From contig NZ_BAABIA010000004.1 of NCBI RefSeq assembly GCF_039542385.1, forward strand, positions 124,001-188,000: a stretch of DNA of 64,000 nucleotides. Reading direction: 5' to 3'. Position numbers and translations under genes: made by a program. Of this stretch, positions 1-11,092 are shown in pieces. Source of the DNA: Prosthecobacter algae (GTDB taxonomy: Bacteria > Verrucomicrobiota > Verrucomicrobiia > Verrucomicrobiales > Verrucomicrobiaceae). The notes beneath the pieces are model-generated. The model made no database searches and had not been told where the DNA came from. It was given only the letters and a program-made list of their open reading frames with translations. Positions within the stretch are counted from its first letter, which is position 1; every line of letters starts with the position of its first letter.

Positions 1-68
1 CGGGGCCGCTGGTAGGGAAATCTGACCAGTAAGGGCGAGCGGTGGGTTGCGTTTCCTCAATCCTGACC

Positions 69-1787
69 ATGACCCGCTCTTCCTTTTGCTCCCGGACTGC
101 CGCCTTTTTGGTGCTGGCGACTTGCAGCCCTTCACTCCTTGCCGCTGACGTCATCGAGGCGGATGTCTGCATCTATGGCGGCACCAGCGGTGGTGTGGCG
201 GCGGCGGTGCAGGCGGCCCGCATGGGGAAACGTGTGGTCATTGCGGAACCCGGTCGCCATCTGGGTGGCATGACCTCCGGGGGCCTCAGTGCTGTGGATA
301 TCGGGGATCCTCGCAGTGTGGGAGGGATCTCGCGCGAATACTTTACCAAGCTGGCGGCCACCGTGGGAACAGTCCTCGCCTGGGACAAACCGTTTGTTGC
401 CAAAGGCGGCGGCCCGGCCACCGGCGGGGCTTATGCCATCGAGCCCCACAAGGCTGAAGAGGTCTATGCAAAAATGGCGCGTGAGGCGGGCGTCCAGGTT
501 CACTTCGGAGCGAGGCTGGCCAGGGTGCTCAAAGAGGGGGCGAGCATCACTGAATTTGTCACGGAGGACGGCACGATCTTCCGCGCGAAGATGTATGTGG
601 ACACCACTTATGAAGGCGACCTGATGGCGAAAGCCGGTGTCAGCTACACGCTGCTGCGTGAGGGCAATGCGAAGTATGGGGAGACCTACAATGGCATCTA
701 TTACGATGAAAAATACGTGCCCCGCACAGGCCACCTACAGCCGGGGACGACAGGGCGTGTCAAAGGCGGGCAGGGCGTGTGGGATCGGGATTTTCCGCTG
801 GACCCTTTTGTGGTGAAAGGCGATCCCAAAAGCGGCCTCTTACCCCTGATTCAGGAAGGTGATCCCGGCCGCCCTGGCGAGCCTGCACCGGGGGTTCAGG
901 CCTACTGTTTCCGCCTCTGCCTGAGCGTGGACCCTGCTAATAGCACCCCCATAGCGCCACCTCGCGGCTATGACCCGAAGCGGTATGAGATCGTCGCACG
1001 CTTCATCGAGGCCTGCCTTGCCAACGGGGATGACATGGACCTGCGTTGGTTTTCCAAGCATGATGCTCTGCCTAACCAAAAGTGGGATTTTAATACCGCC
1101 ACCTTTGGGGGGAATCTGCCAGGAGCCAGCCATGAATGGCCGGAGGCCAGCTATGCTCGTCGACAGGAGATCGCCAAAGAGCATGAGAACTACCATCGGG
1201 GGCTGCTCCACTTTTTGGCAACCGATCCCCGAGTGCCGGCGAAAGTCCGCAAGGACATGGCGCGCTTTGGCCTACCAAAGGATGAGTTCACCGACAATGG
1301 CGGCTGGCCACACCAGATCTACGTTCGCGAGGCCCGCCGCATGATCAGCGATCTGGTGCTGACCGAGCACCACACCTTTGGCCGTGAGATCGCCCCCAAA
1401 CCGGTGAGCCTCGGCAGCTACGGCACGGACACCCATGAAATCCGCCGCATCGTGAAGGATGGCATCGTCATCCGCGAAGGCAAGACCGCAGGTGGCCGGG
1501 GGGGCTTCGGCCCTTACCAGATCGGCTATGACTGCATCGTGCCCAAGCCGTCGGAGTGTGAAAACTTGTTCGTCACCTTTGCCCTCAGTTGCAGCCACAC
1601 CGCCTTCAGCAGCCTGCGTATGGAGCCTGTCTTCATGGTCACCAGCCAGAGTGCCGCGACAGCCGCCGTCATCGCCATTGAGGACGGTGTGTCCGTCCAA
1701 AAAGTGGACTATGAGAAACTGCGGACCCGGCTGGAGAAGGACGGGCAGGTTTTGACCTGCAAGTTCAAGGACAGCGGAGGTCATTGA
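69..1787 (+). CDS. Secreted FAD-dependent oxidoreductase
   Basis: 572 residues. I chose the ATG at 69 because it opens directly into a signal peptide (basic start, hydrophobic core, cleavage after a Leu-Leu-Ala-Ala run); an in-frame GTG at 42 would add nine residues that spoil it. The mature protein begins with a Rossmann dinucleotide motif GGTSGG (residues about 37-42), a ribose-binding Glu about 20 residues later and HLGGMTSGGL, the signature of the FAD_oxidored family (pfam12831). A C-terminal segment of the same fold follows (YDCIVPK, MEPVFM). These flavoproteins are frequent as exported enzymes in Verrucomicrobia and Planctomycetes, often near polysaccharide genes, but the substrate cannot be read from sequence. 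The next gene on the same strand is another secreted protein, 179 bp downstream. Confidence 0.85.
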   Translation: MTRSSFCSRTAAFLVLATCSPSLLAADVIEADVCIYGGTSGGVAAAVQAARMGKRVVIAEPGRHLGGMTSGGLSAVDIGDPRSVGGISREYFTKLAATVGTVLAWDKPFVAKGGGPATGGAYAIEPHKAEEVYAKMAREAGVQVHFGARLARVLKEGASITEFVTEDGTIFRAKMYVDTTYEGDLMAKAGVSYTLLREGNAKYGETYNGIYYDEKYVPRTGHLQPGTTGRVKGGQGVWDRDFPLDPFVVKGDPKSGLLPLIQEGDPGRPGEPAPGVQAYCFRLCLSVDPANSTPIAPPRGYDPKRYEIVARFIEACLANGDDMDLRWFSKHDALPNQKWDFNTATFGGNLPGASHEWPEASYARRQEIAKEHENYHRGLLHFLATDPRVPAKVRKDMARFGLPKDEFTDNGGWPHQIYVREARRMISDLVLTEHHTFGREIAPKPVSLGSYGTDTHEIRRIVKDGIVIREGKTAGGRGGFGPYQIGYDCIVPKPSECENLFVTFALSCSHTAFSSLRMEPVFMVTSQSAATAAVIAIEDGVSVQKVDYEKLRTRLEKDGQVLTCKFKDSGGH

Positions 1788-1966
1788 TAACCTCAAATCG
1801 AGGCATGCTTCCAGAGATCGGGGAGATGCCTGATTCGAAGCTCTTTCCAAAGTTTCCCCAATGTTTACACCAGCCACGGTCGGAACGAACCCGCTACCAC
1901 AGACGAAATCATCCCGCGGCGAAGCACTACTGGCGATGTGGAATGTATTGCACTCGAAGTGACCTT

Positions 1967-3457
1967 ATGAAACGAACCATCCTTCTATCGTCGATCTTCG
2001 CATTGGTCGGCGGCTCTCTCTGGGCGGTCGGACCTGTGGAAGCTGGTAAAACCCAGGGAGAAGCGACGAGCGGATTTGAGGTGCGGATCCCTGCGCCAGG
2101 CCCGGATGTCATAGCCGATGATGTCCTCCAACAGGCCATTGACAAGGTCTCCGCGACAGGTGGCGGGGTGGTCTTGCTCGGGGCAGGGGACTTTAAACTG
2201 ACGCGTCATGCAGATGACGAAACCGTGGTGATCAAAAGTGGGGTGACACTGCGAGGTCAAGGTTATGCCACACACATCTATCTGGACCCCAAGACTCCGC
2301 CGAATGATCTGCGTTACTTTCCGATGCGCATCGGCACGGCTACGGTTCCAGCGCACAATGTGGTGATCGAGCACTTGCGGTACACCGGCAATGACAAGGC
2401 CATTGGCGGTGGTTCCGTGATGGGCTTCAATGCCAGGCTGGACGAAAAGGAATCACTCTTGCTGTCATGTGACAACATCACCGTTCGCCATTGCTGGATC
2501 TATGATGCCAAACAGGCGGTGGGCTGCACGAAACCGGCCACGGCGATGTACCTGGCCAAGCATGTCATAAGCGCAGAGGAAGCGAAAGCTGCGGCTGGCG
2601 AAATTGAAAAGACGCGCACTGGCTATTTCGATGCGGATAGAATGGCCACCCAGTTCAAAAACTGGCAGGTTTATAACAACTACATCGAGACCTGCGGAAA
2701 CAAGGCGATCGAACTCGCTGAATGCAATGGCGGCCTCATTGCGGACAACCACATTGTCAATGTGGTGGATGGACCCCAAGTGATCTTTGGCAGCCGCAAT
2801 GTGCAGATTCGCGACAACATCGTCTATTTTACCAAGACCGGCATCAACATCACGGAAGGCTCGCATCACATTCGGGTCACCGGCAATCATGTGGAGCCGA
2901 TGCTGAATGCGTCCAAAACCGAAGCGCTGCCGTGTCTGATTTTTCGCACGGAGCCACTGCCGCTGCACTCAAAAATCAGCGATGTGGTTGTGACGGGGAA
3001 CATCTTCCGCAACCAGCATACCAAGGCCAAATGCGCCATGCGTTTTGTGACTCGCCCCGAAGCGCTCTCCTGCACCTATGAAGGCATTACGCTTTCGGGC
3101 AATGTCTTCGATGGGGATGTGCAATTTTACGATTTACGCAACCCGAGTCAGACAACGATCCGGGACATCCTGTTTGCTGACAATGTGTGCGAAGGGACGG
3201 TGCTCACCGAGCCAAACAGCACGATGGTTTCCAGCCATGTCATGGTGCGTGGCAATCTCCTGCGCCAGACCGGTACCGTCATCCTGAATGCAAACCAGTG
3301 GATCTGGTCCGGCAACACCCATGTCAATGGCACGCTTGAGGTTGCCGAGGGCGCCAAGTCTAACATGATCCGCGACAACGTCACGGCCAGTCCGATCCTG
3401 GGCGGTGGTGCCGAAAACGTGTTGGCCGAAAACATCGTGATGAAGGCATCCAAATGA
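1967..3457 (+). CDS. Secreted right-handed beta-helix protein (pectate lyase-like fold)
   Basis: 496 residues. The ATG at 1967 starts a clear signal peptide (MKRTILLSSIFALVGGSLWA); upstream in-frame codons reach 1784 but have no export signal and poor coding character. The mature part opens with a glycosyl-hydrolase-28/pectate-lyase-type entry (DVLQQAIDKVSATGGGVVLL, then GVTLRGQG). It then runs through many short turns of the type NVVIEHLRYTGN, NITVRHCWIYDA, VQIRDNIVYF and HIRVTGNHVEP, typical of a parallel beta-helix. Carbohydrate binding or lysis outside the cytoplasm is likely, but no catalytic residues are assignable. It follows the secreted oxidoreductase on the same strand, so co-expression is plausible. 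Confidence 0.8.
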   Translation: MKRTILLSSIFALVGGSLWAVGPVEAGKTQGEATSGFEVRIPAPGPDVIADDVLQQAIDKVSATGGGVVLLGAGDFKLTRHADDETVVIKSGVTLRGQGYATHIYLDPKTPPNDLRYFPMRIGTATVPAHNVVIEHLRYTGNDKAIGGGSVMGFNARLDEKESLLLSCDNITVRHCWIYDAKQAVGCTKPATAMYLAKHVISAEEAKAAAGEIEKTRTGYFDADRMATQFKNWQVYNNYIETCGNKAIELAECNGGLIADNHIVNVVDGPQVIFGSRNVQIRDNIVYFTKTGINITEGSHHIRVTGNHVEPMLNASKTEALPCLIFRTEPLPLHSKISDVVVTGNIFRNQHTKAKCAMRFVTRPEALSCTYEGITLSGNVFDGDVQFYDLRNPSQTTIRDILFADNVCEGTVLTEPNSTMVSSHVMVRGNLLRQTGTVILNANQWIWSGNTHVNGTLEVAEGAKSNMIRDNVTASPILGGGAENVLAENIVMKASK

Positions 3458-3619
3458 AACACCCCGCCCCAGGCCGAGCCTGGCGATACTGAGGTTCTTT
3501 CGGTGCATCGTTGGCAGGCTCTTTTGACTGCGGCAGGCCACAAGGCTGGGAAGAGCCTGAGCGAGGGAACGGTGACCCTTGGGCAGGCCCTGGTGGTGCT
3601 GTGGGAATTCATCGAATAA
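3458..3619 (+). pseudogene. Possible vestigial C-terminal coding fragment
   Basis: Reading frame 2 of the gap after the beta-helix gene is open from 3458 to a TAA at 3617-3619 with no start codon. From about 3500 it gives a protein-like stretch (VHRWQALLTAAGHKAG, then TVTLGQALVVLWEFIE). It looks like the end of a decayed gene, conceivably a transposase, but I do not recognise it firmly. The rest of the gap, to 3780, shows nothing clear. Confidence 0.25.
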
Positions 3620-3780
3620 AGGGCCAGACAAAGGGGTTGTTTGTCAGCTTAGCCCTGGCCGGCGGGTCTCAATATGTCTTCAGGGCATCTTTCTGGTCTC
3701 ATGAGGCGGGCCGACCCAGGATGAGGGCCAAATCCTGCTTCCGTTCGCAAAGTTGTCTCAGCCCACACGTTATTTCCGCT

Positions 3781-4569
3781 ATGAACCGCCTCCCTTCACC
3801 CTTTGATCTCACAGGCCAGCGCATCTGGGTCATTGGCGGGGCGGGATGGTTAGGCCAGTCCACGGTGCTCACCCTGGCTGAAATGGGGGCCAGTGTTTTA
3901 TGTGCAGACCTGCCGGGGCGCAGCGCGGCCTTTCTCGAAAAAGCCAGCTTTGCCGGAGACATCACCCCGGTGGATCTGGATGCCCACGATACCGATGCTC
4001 TGTTGCCCTTCGTGCAAAACCATCAGCGCAGCCATGGCGTGCCGCATGGATTGGTCAATCTGACCTATGCTTCCACTCCCAAGCGGATGGCGGAGCTCAC
4101 GGCCGCAGACTTCGATGAAGTGAACCACGGCAATCTCACCAGCACTTTTGTCCTCACACGGGCTGTGGCAGATCTCATGGCCGCAGCCGGGCAGGGGAGT
4201 GTGGTCCTGTTTTCCAGCATGTATGGTGGTGTGGCACCCGATCCCCGAATCTACGAGGCCCCCATGAATACCAACCCCATTGAGTATGGAGTGAACAAGG
4301 CCGGCATGCGCCAGATGGCCCGCTACATGGCCGTGCACTACGGCAGCCGGGGAGTCCGCTGTAACACGATCTCACCCGGACCTTTCCCAAACCCCAGTAT
4401 TCAGGCTTCGCAGCCTGATTTTATCGAGAGGCTGTCGCAAAAAGTGCCTTTAGGCAGGGTGGGAGCGCCCGTGGAGATCGCAGGGGCAGTAAGCTTTTTG
4501 CTCAGTGATGCGGCCAGCTTTATCACGGGAATTGATCTGCCTGTGGATGGCGGCTGGACGGCTTGGTGA
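3781..4569 (+). CDS. SDR-family NAD(P)-dependent oxidoreductase
   Basis: 262 residues from the ATG at 3781, the usual length of classical short-chain dehydrogenases; upstream in-frame codons (to 3511) look non-coding. The N-terminal nucleotide-binding loop is atypical (VIGGAGWLGQ instead of TGxxxGIG). The catalytic elements are present: the Ser strand VVLFSSMYGG and the YxxxK helix (YGVNK), followed by CNTISPGPFPNPS and the C-terminal ITGIDLPVDGGWTAW. The family reduces or oxidises sugars, polyols, steroids or acyl chains, and no substrate is implied here. It is likely a monocistronic cytoplasmic enzyme, since the atp promoter region follows. Confidence 0.85.
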   Translation: MNRLPSPFDLTGQRIWVIGGAGWLGQSTVLTLAEMGASVLCADLPGRSAAFLEKASFAGDITPVDLDAHDTDALLPFVQNHQRSHGVPHGLVNLTYASTPKRMAELTAADFDEVNHGNLTSTFVLTRAVADLMAAAGQGSVVLFSSMYGGVAPDPRIYEAPMNTNPIEYGVNKAGMRQMARYMAVHYGSRGVRCNTISPGPFPNPSIQASQPDFIERLSQKVPLGRVGAPVEIAGAVSFLLSDAASFITGIDLPVDGGWTAW

Positions 4570-4640
4570 GGCCTTTTTTCTGATTTAATTCGGAAAGCCG
4601 AAAAGTCGTCGGACACCTGTAAAATAAGGGCACGGACGAC

Positions 4641-4660
4641 TTTGTGAAATTTTTCACAAA
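4641..4660. promoter_or_regulatory. 9-2-9 palindrome upstream of the atp operon
   Basis: TTTGTGAAATTTTTCACAAA has perfect 9-bp arms (TTTGTGAAA/TTTCACAAA) around a TT spacer and lies 65 bp before atpB. There is no U-tract, so an operator for a dimeric regulator is more likely than a terminator, although a weak SDR transcript end is possible. It sits directly upstream of the candidate -35 element. Confidence 0.45.
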
Positions 4661-4666
4661 TAAGTC

Positions 4667-4694
4667 TTGCCTCTCTTCTCCCCACTGCTAAAAC
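4667..4694 (+). promoter_or_regulatory. Candidate sigma-70-type promoter of the atp operon
   Basis: TTGCCT (4667-4672) and TAAAAC (4689-4694) are separated by 16 bp and end 30 bp before the atpB ATG. The palindrome at 4641-4660 lies just upstream, a usual activator position. This is a pattern match only. Confidence 0.3.
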
Positions 4695-4724
4695 ACACTC
4701 TGCCGACTCGGCCCGCTATTTGCT

Positions 4725-5630
4725 ATGGACGTAAGTTTTACCTTTCCCTCATCCGCCATCGTGCTCGCTGAAGTGAGCCGCAAGGCCGTGTCTTTGCTTG
4801 GTGGGGACGGCAAGGAGAGTTTCTGGGCCTTTGTCACCAACTCTTGCTTCGTGGCGGCTCTTGTCACTGGAATCATCATCTGGGTATCCAACAAAGCGAC
4901 CTCCAAGATGACGCTCATCCCGCATCCGTGGCAGAACTTTTTTGAGTCCATCATCGAGGCTGTTTACAATCAGGTGGAGGCTATTGTGGGGCCCAAGCAG
5001 GCACCTCGCGCTTTCCCTCTTCTGGCGACTCTTTTTATCTTCATCCTGGTGGCCAACTACTTTGGTCTGCTTCCAGGTGTTGGCACCATTGGTTGGGGGC
5101 ATGGGCACGGGATGCTTAGCCTTGACCACGTCAGTGCTCCGCTTCTCCGCCCGGCAACGGCAGACCTTAACATGACCTTGGGCATGGCTCTTTGCTTCAT
5201 GTTGATTTGGTTTTACCTGACGATCCGCGAGCTAGGTGTTTGGGGCTTCATCAAACATACCTTCGGTCCTAAAGGTGGTGCCAAAGGCTTGATGGGCGTT
5301 TTCATTGCGTTGGTGTTCCTTCTGGTGGGAGCAATCGAAATCGTCTCCATCATGTTCCGCCCGGGTTCGCTTTCCCTGCGTCTCTTCGGGAACATTTACG
5401 CAGGTGAAACTCTTCTTCACACGATGATGACTCTGGGTGACATGTTCGGCCTTGGCAGCATCGGTAAGTTCATTGTCGCGACCATCGCTCCGATTCCTTT
5501 TTACTTCATGGAGCTGCTGGTGGGTCTTCTGCAGGCCAGCGTTTTCACTCTCCTTTGCGCCGTTTACATCCAGCTCTCCACCACTCATGACGAGCATCAT
5601 GATGAAGAGCACGGGCACGATCACCATTGA
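4725..5630 (+). CDS. atpB: F1Fo ATP synthase subunit a
   Basis: 301 residues. This membrane stator subunit forms the ion half-channels against the c-ring. The essential arginine is in SLSLRLFGNIYAGE (R219, equivalent to E. coli R210). Several hydrophobic helices are evident (for example FVAALVTGIIIWV, LLATLFIFILVANYFGLLPG, MGVFIALVFLLVGAIEIVSI). The C-terminus is unusually His/Asp/Glu rich, ending HDEEHGHDHH, which could bind metal or simply be a charged tail. It is the first gene of the operon; atpI is not present upstream, where an SDR gene lies instead. Confidence 0.97.
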   Translation: MDVSFTFPSSAIVLAEVSRKAVSLLGGDGKESFWAFVTNSCFVAALVTGIIIWVSNKATSKMTLIPHPWQNFFESIIEAVYNQVEAIVGPKQAPRAFPLLATLFIFILVANYFGLLPGVGTIGWGHGHGMLSLDHVSAPLLRPATADLNMTLGMALCFMLIWFYLTIRELGVWGFIKHTFGPKGGAKGLMGVFIALVFLLVGAIEIVSIMFRPGSLSLRLFGNIYAGETLLHTMMTLGDMFGLGSIGKFIVATIAPIPFYFMELLVGLLQASVFTLLCAVYIQLSTTHDEHHDEEHGHDHH

Positions 5631-5707
5631 AGCCTTTGACCTCCGGGACCATGCCTCTGAGCGTGGGCGGTGGCCAGAACAACCAAATACAGAAAGACTA
5701 ATACACT

Positions 5708-5971
5708 ATGATGATGGAAGTTATGACCCTCGCGGCTGAAGCCGCCGCCGCTGCTCCTGCAGCCGCCGCTGGTATCTCCGGTTCCCTTACCCTGGGTCTC
5801 GCTGGTGCTGGTGCCGCTATCGGCATCGGTCTGATCGGTGGCAAGGCAGTGGAAGCTGTCGGCCGCAACCCAGGTGCTGCTGGCAGCATCCAGACTCTGG
5901 CAATCATCGGCATGGCGCTGGCAGAAGCCGTCGCCATTTACGCTCTGATCATCGCGTTCCAGGGCCGTTAA
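5708..5971 (+). CDS. atpE: F1Fo ATP synthase subunit c
   Basis: 87 residues: two glycine/alanine-rich transmembrane helices joined by the polar loop GRNPGA (RNP at 53-55). The ion-binding carboxylate is E73 in ALAEAVAIYAL. The residue after it is Ala, and the Gln and Ser/Thr ligands typical of Na+-type rings are not seen, so proton coupling is expected. The N-terminus has an Ala/Pro-rich extension of about 20 residues before helix 1. Three Met codons at 5708, 5711 and 5723 leave the exact start open. It lies 77 bp after atpB. Confidence 0.96.
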   Translation: MMMEVMTLAAEAAAAAPAAAAGISGSLTLGLAGAGAAIGIGLIGGKAVEAVGRNPGAAGSIQTLAIIGMALAEAVAIYALIIAFQGR

Positions 5972-6038
5972 TCCTCCCAGAAGGCGGTGGTCGCCAGTCG
6001 ACCACCGCTTTCTCCCCGCTCACTTACTTGATCTTGTC

Positions 6039-6563
6039 ATGACCACGACCCTCCTTGCTGCTGCCTCCGACATCGCTGATCAATTTGGCCTTGAATTGCC
6101 AAAGTTGATCGCGCAGGTCCTGATTTTCCTTGTCGTGTTTTATGTGCTGAAGACCAAGGCTTTTGGCCCCATCCTGGCCATGCTTGAGCAGCGCCGCCAG
6201 CGCATTGCCGATGGCGAATCCAAACTGGATAAAATTGCCCGTGACCTCGCAGAGGCTGAAAAGAATGCCCAGGCCATTGTTGATAAGGCCAATGATGACG
6301 CCAACCGCCTCGTGAAGGAAGCTGGTGACAGTGCCAAATCCCTCGCAGAGAAGCGTCAGCAGGAAGCCATTCAGGAAGCTGGCCAGATCCTGGCCAAGGC
6401 CCGCGAAGCCGCCAAGCTTGAGCACGAACAGCTCATGGCCCAGCTTAAAAGCGAATTCGGCCGCATGGTTTCTGACGCTACTTCCCGCGTGACTGGCAAG
6501 GTCCTCAACACCGACGATCAGGCCCGCATCAATCAGGAAACCTCCGCCCAGGTCAGCCTGTAA
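6039..6563 (+). CDS. atpF: F1Fo ATP synthase subunit b
   Basis: 174 residues. A short periplasmic N-terminus and one membrane helix (KLIAQVLIFLVVFYVL, about residues 22-37) lead into a long charged, alanine-rich coiled coil (RRQRIADGESKLDKIARDLA onward). This is the peripheral stalk that holds F1 against rotation. It is encoded between the c and delta subunits in the standard order, with a 24-bp gap to atpH. Confidence 0.95.
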   Translation: MTTTLLAAASDIADQFGLELPKLIAQVLIFLVVFYVLKTKAFGPILAMLEQRRQRIADGESKLDKIARDLAEAEKNAQAIVDKANDDANRLVKEAGDSAKSLAEKRQQEAIQEAGQILAKAREAAKLEHEQLMAQLKSEFGRMVSDATSRVTGKVLNTDDQARINQETSAQVSL

Positions 6564-6587
6564 TCCCTTTTCCTCGCCACCACGACT

Positions 6588-6983
6588 ATGAAAATCAGCA
6601 AGGAAGTCCGCCGCACCTCTCGCCAGCTCTTCCGCGTCTGCCTGGTGAATGGCAAGCTGGATGAATCCCGCGTTCGTCTCGTGGTGAACAAGATCATCAC
6701 CAGTAAGCCCCGTGGTTATCACGGCATGCTCGATTCCTTTGCTGCCCTGGTGCGCAATGAAGTCGAAAGCCAGCGCGCCGTTGTCGAGAGCGCTACTTTC
6801 CTGACAAATGACATCCAGGCTGGTTTGAAAGCCAGCCTCACCCAGAAGTACGGTCGTGAACTGGCTCTGGAGTTTCACATCAAGCCCGAGCTTCTTGGCG
6901 GTGTCCGTGTCAAGGTTGGCAGCGATGTCTGGGACGGTTCCGTCAAAGCCCGTCTCGAAGCCCTTAAAGCCTCTCTTTCATAA
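6588..6983 (+). CDS. atpH: F1Fo ATP synthase subunit delta, short form
   Basis: 131 residues against about 175-180 in most bacteria. The C-terminal part is clearly OSCP/delta ([20 protein letters not shown], then [20 protein letters not shown]). The N-terminal six-helix domain, which docks on top of F1, is reduced: roughly 45 residues are missing compared with E. coli. The ORF opens at an ATG 24 bp after atpF with no in-frame extension upstream, so the shortness looks genuine rather than a start error. Confidence 0.88.
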   Translation: MKISKEVRRTSRQLFRVCLVNGKLDESRVRLVVNKIITSKPRGYHGMLDSFAALVRNEVESQRAVVESATFLTNDIQAGLKASLTQKYGRELALEFHIKPELLGGVRVKVGSDVWDGSVKARLEALKASLS

Positions 6984-7036
6984 TCGTTACCGTTCGGCAG
7001 CAGCCTTCATTTTCCCTTTCAAAACCAGCAGTTATC

Positions 7037-8566
7037 ATGAGCAACATCCTCCAGGAGATCGAATCCCAAATCGCCGGACTTAAGACGGCGGTCACCAAAT
7101 CCAATGTCGGCGTGGTCCGCGAGATCGGTGACGGCGCAGCCAAGATCGAAGGTTTGAGCGATGTCATGCTCAATGAAATGATCGAGTTCCCAGGCGGTCA
7201 GTTCGGCTTGGCTCTTAACCTTGAAGAAACTGAAGTCGGTTGCGTGCTTCTCGGTTCTTCCGAAGGCATCAAAGCAGGCGACGAAGTCCGCACCACGGGC
7301 CGCCTCCTTTCCGTTCCTGTCGGCCGTGCGCTTCTCGGTCGTGTGGTCAGCACCCTCGGTGAGCCTCTCGACGGCAAAGGCCCGATCAAGGCTGACGCTC
7401 AGTATCCTGTCGAAAAACTGGCTCCTGGCATCATTACGCGTAAGTCCGTGTCCGTTCCTGTGCAGACCGGCATCATGTCCATCGACGCCATGATCCCAAT
7501 CGGCCGTGGCCAGCGTGAGCTGATCATCGGTGACCGCTCCACCGGCAAAACCACCATCGCGGTGGACACCATCATTTCCCAGGCCCAGCAGAACAAAGCT
7601 GCCGAGCAGGGCAAGCTGGCTGGTCACAAGCCTCTTTATTGCATCTATGTCGCCATCGGCCAGAAGCAGTCCAACGTCGCTCGCGTCGTCAAGACTCTGG
7701 AAGACGCCGGTGCCATGGAATACACCGTCATCGTCAATGCTTCGGCTTCTGACAGCGCTGTTAACCAGTATCTCGCCCCATACACAGGCTGCTCCATCGG
7801 TGAGTGGTTCATGGACCAGGGCCAGGATGCCCTCATCGTCTTTGATGACCTTTCCAAGCAAGCTGTGGCTTATCGTCAGGTTTCCCTCGTGCTGAAGCGT
7901 CCTTCCGGCCGTGAAGCCTATCCGGGTGACGTGTTCTATCTCCATTCGCGGTTGCTTGAGCGTTCCGCTCGCGTGAATGAAAACTACGGTGGTGGTTCCC
8001 TTACCGCTCTTCCGATCATTGAGACGCAGGCTGGTGACGTGTCTGCCTACATCCCGACCAACGTGATCTCCATCACGGACGGTCAGATCTTCCTCGAAAC
8101 CGATCTCTTCTATCAGGGCATCCGCCCAGCCATCTCGGTGGGTCTCTCCGTGTCCCGTGTGGGTTCCGCAGCCCAGACGAAGGCCATCAAGAAGGTTTCC
8201 GGTACGACAAAGCTCGATCTCGCCCAGTTCCGCGAACTGGCTGCTTTCGCCCAGTTCGGTTCCGATCTCGACGCCGCCACCAAGGCCAAGCTCGATCGCG
8301 GTGCCCGCATCGTGGAGCTCTTCAAGCAGCAGCAGTATCAGCCGAAGAGCCTGCCGATCATGGTCATCAGCCTTTACGCCATGCAGAAAGGCTACTTCGA
8401 CAGTGTGCCTGTGGATCGCGTCAAGGAATTCCAGGCCAAACTGGAAACCTATCTCACCGAGCGCAAGTCTGAGCTGGTTGAAAAGCTCGCCAATGAAAAG
8501 GCCCTCGACAATGTCGAAGCCGACATCAAGACCGCCCTCGAAGACTTCAAGACTGCCTGGAAGTAA
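7037..8566 (+). CDS. atpA: F1Fo ATP synthase subunit alpha
   Basis: 509 residues, full length. The Walker A motif GDRSTGKT is at 165-172, with the Walker B region [13 protein letters not shown] and the alpha signature [18 protein letters not shown]. It is the non-catalytic nucleotide-binding subunit of the F1 hexamer. The gene starts 53 bp after atpH. Confidence 0.98.
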   Translation: MSNILQEIESQIAGLKTAVTKSNVGVVREIGDGAAKIEGLSDVMLNEMIEFPGGQFGLALNLEETEVGCVLLGSSEGIKAGDEVRTTGRLLSVPVGRALLGRVVSTLGEPLDGKGPIKADAQYPVEKLAPGIITRKSVSVPVQTGIMSIDAMIPIGRGQRELIIGDRSTGKTTIAVDTIISQAQQNKAAEQGKLAGHKPLYCIYVAIGQKQSNVARVVKTLEDAGAMEYTVIVNASASDSAVNQYLAPYTGCSIGEWFMDQGQDALIVFDDLSKQAVAYRQVSLVLKRPSGREAYPGDVFYLHSRLLERSARVNENYGGGSLTALPIIETQAGDVSAYIPTNVISITDGQIFLETDLFYQGIRPAISVGLSVSRVGSAAQTKAIKKVSGTTKLDLAQFRELAAFAQFGSDLDAATKAKLDRGARIVELFKQQQYQPKSLPIMVISLYAMQKGYFDSVPVDRVKEFQAKLETYLTERKSELVEKLANEKALDNVEADIKTALEDFKTAWK

Positions 8567-8610
8567 TTCTCCTGGTTCGCTGCCCTACGTTTTTCTAGCT
8601 CTCCGCTCCC

Positions 8611-9492
8611 ATGCCCTCCACCCGCGACATTCGCCGCCGAATTAAATCGGTCAAAAACACGGCCCAGATCACCAAGGCCATGCAGCTCGTCGCGGCTGCG
8701 AAGATGAAAAAAGCGCAGGATCAGGCCGCTAATGGTCGTCCCTACGCGGAGCTGATGAACAAAATCCTCGTCAGTCTGAAGGAAAGTGCCGCCGAAGGTG
8801 TGCATCCATTCTTCAGTGAAGGGGCCGGGAACAAGACTTTGGTTCTGGTCATTGCGACCGATAAGGGACTTTGCGGTGCCTTGAACACTAACTTGCTCAA
8901 GAAGCTAATCAACACCCCGATCGAAGGTGAAGTGGAATACGTTACCATCGGTCGTAAAGCCTCCCAGGGTCTTGGCCGTCTCCGCAAGACCTTGATCGCC
9001 GACTTCCCCATCAAAGACCCGGCGAAGTTTGTCGAAGCCCGCACCGTTTCCAAATTCATCCAGGACAAGTTCCTATCTGGCGAATACAAACGTGTGCTCG
9101 TCGCTTTCAACAACTTCATCAACGTCGTCACTCAGGTGCCTTCGATTGAGCAAGTTCTCCCGGTCAATCCTGTGACGCTGGGCGGTAAGCGTAACTTTGA
9201 TGAAACCTCCAAGGAAGCGAATCCTACGGACATCCCGGATTACACCTTTGAGCCCGATGCGGCCACCGTTTTCCAAATGGTCCTGCCCCAGTATGTCAAT
9301 GGCACTATCTTCCAGATGGTCCTCGAAGCCCGCGCTTCTGAGCACAGCAGCCGAATGGTGGCTATGAAAAACGCCACCGACAACGCCAAGCAGATGCTCA
9401 AAGATCTCAGCCTCGAATACAACAAGCTGCGCCAGGCCGCGATCACCAACGAACTCCTCGAAATCACCACCGCCAAAATGGCTCTTGAATAG
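8611..9492 (+). CDS. atpG: F1Fo ATP synthase subunit gamma
   Basis: 293 residues, normal length. The conserved N-terminal helix (RDIRRRIKSVKNTAQITKAM) and C-terminal helix (RQAAITNELLEITTAKMALE) form the rotary shaft inside the alpha3-beta3 ring. The central Rossmann-like domain carries TDKGLCGALNTNLL. It lies 44 bp after atpA. Confidence 0.97.
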   Translation: MPSTRDIRRRIKSVKNTAQITKAMQLVAAAKMKKAQDQAANGRPYAELMNKILVSLKESAAEGVHPFFSEGAGNKTLVLVIATDKGLCGALNTNLLKKLINTPIEGEVEYVTIGRKASQGLGRLRKTLIADFPIKDPAKFVEARTVSKFIQDKFLSGEYKRVLVAFNNFINVVTQVPSIEQVLPVNPVTLGGKRNFDETSKEANPTDIPDYTFEPDAATVFQMVLPQYVNGTIFQMVLEARASEHSSRMVAMKNATDNAKQMLKDLSLEYNKLRQAAITNELLEITTAKMALE

Positions 9493-9518
9493 CCTCTTTT
9501 GCATTCTCGACCCTCTGA

Positions 9519-10997
<1,479 letters not shown>

Positions 10998-11092
10998 GCC
11001 CGCATGGTCAAGGGTCGAGATGGTCAACAGTTGCGACTGATACCATCTTGACTGGTTTGACCGTTTGATTCTTTGACTTTCAGATCCCTCTC

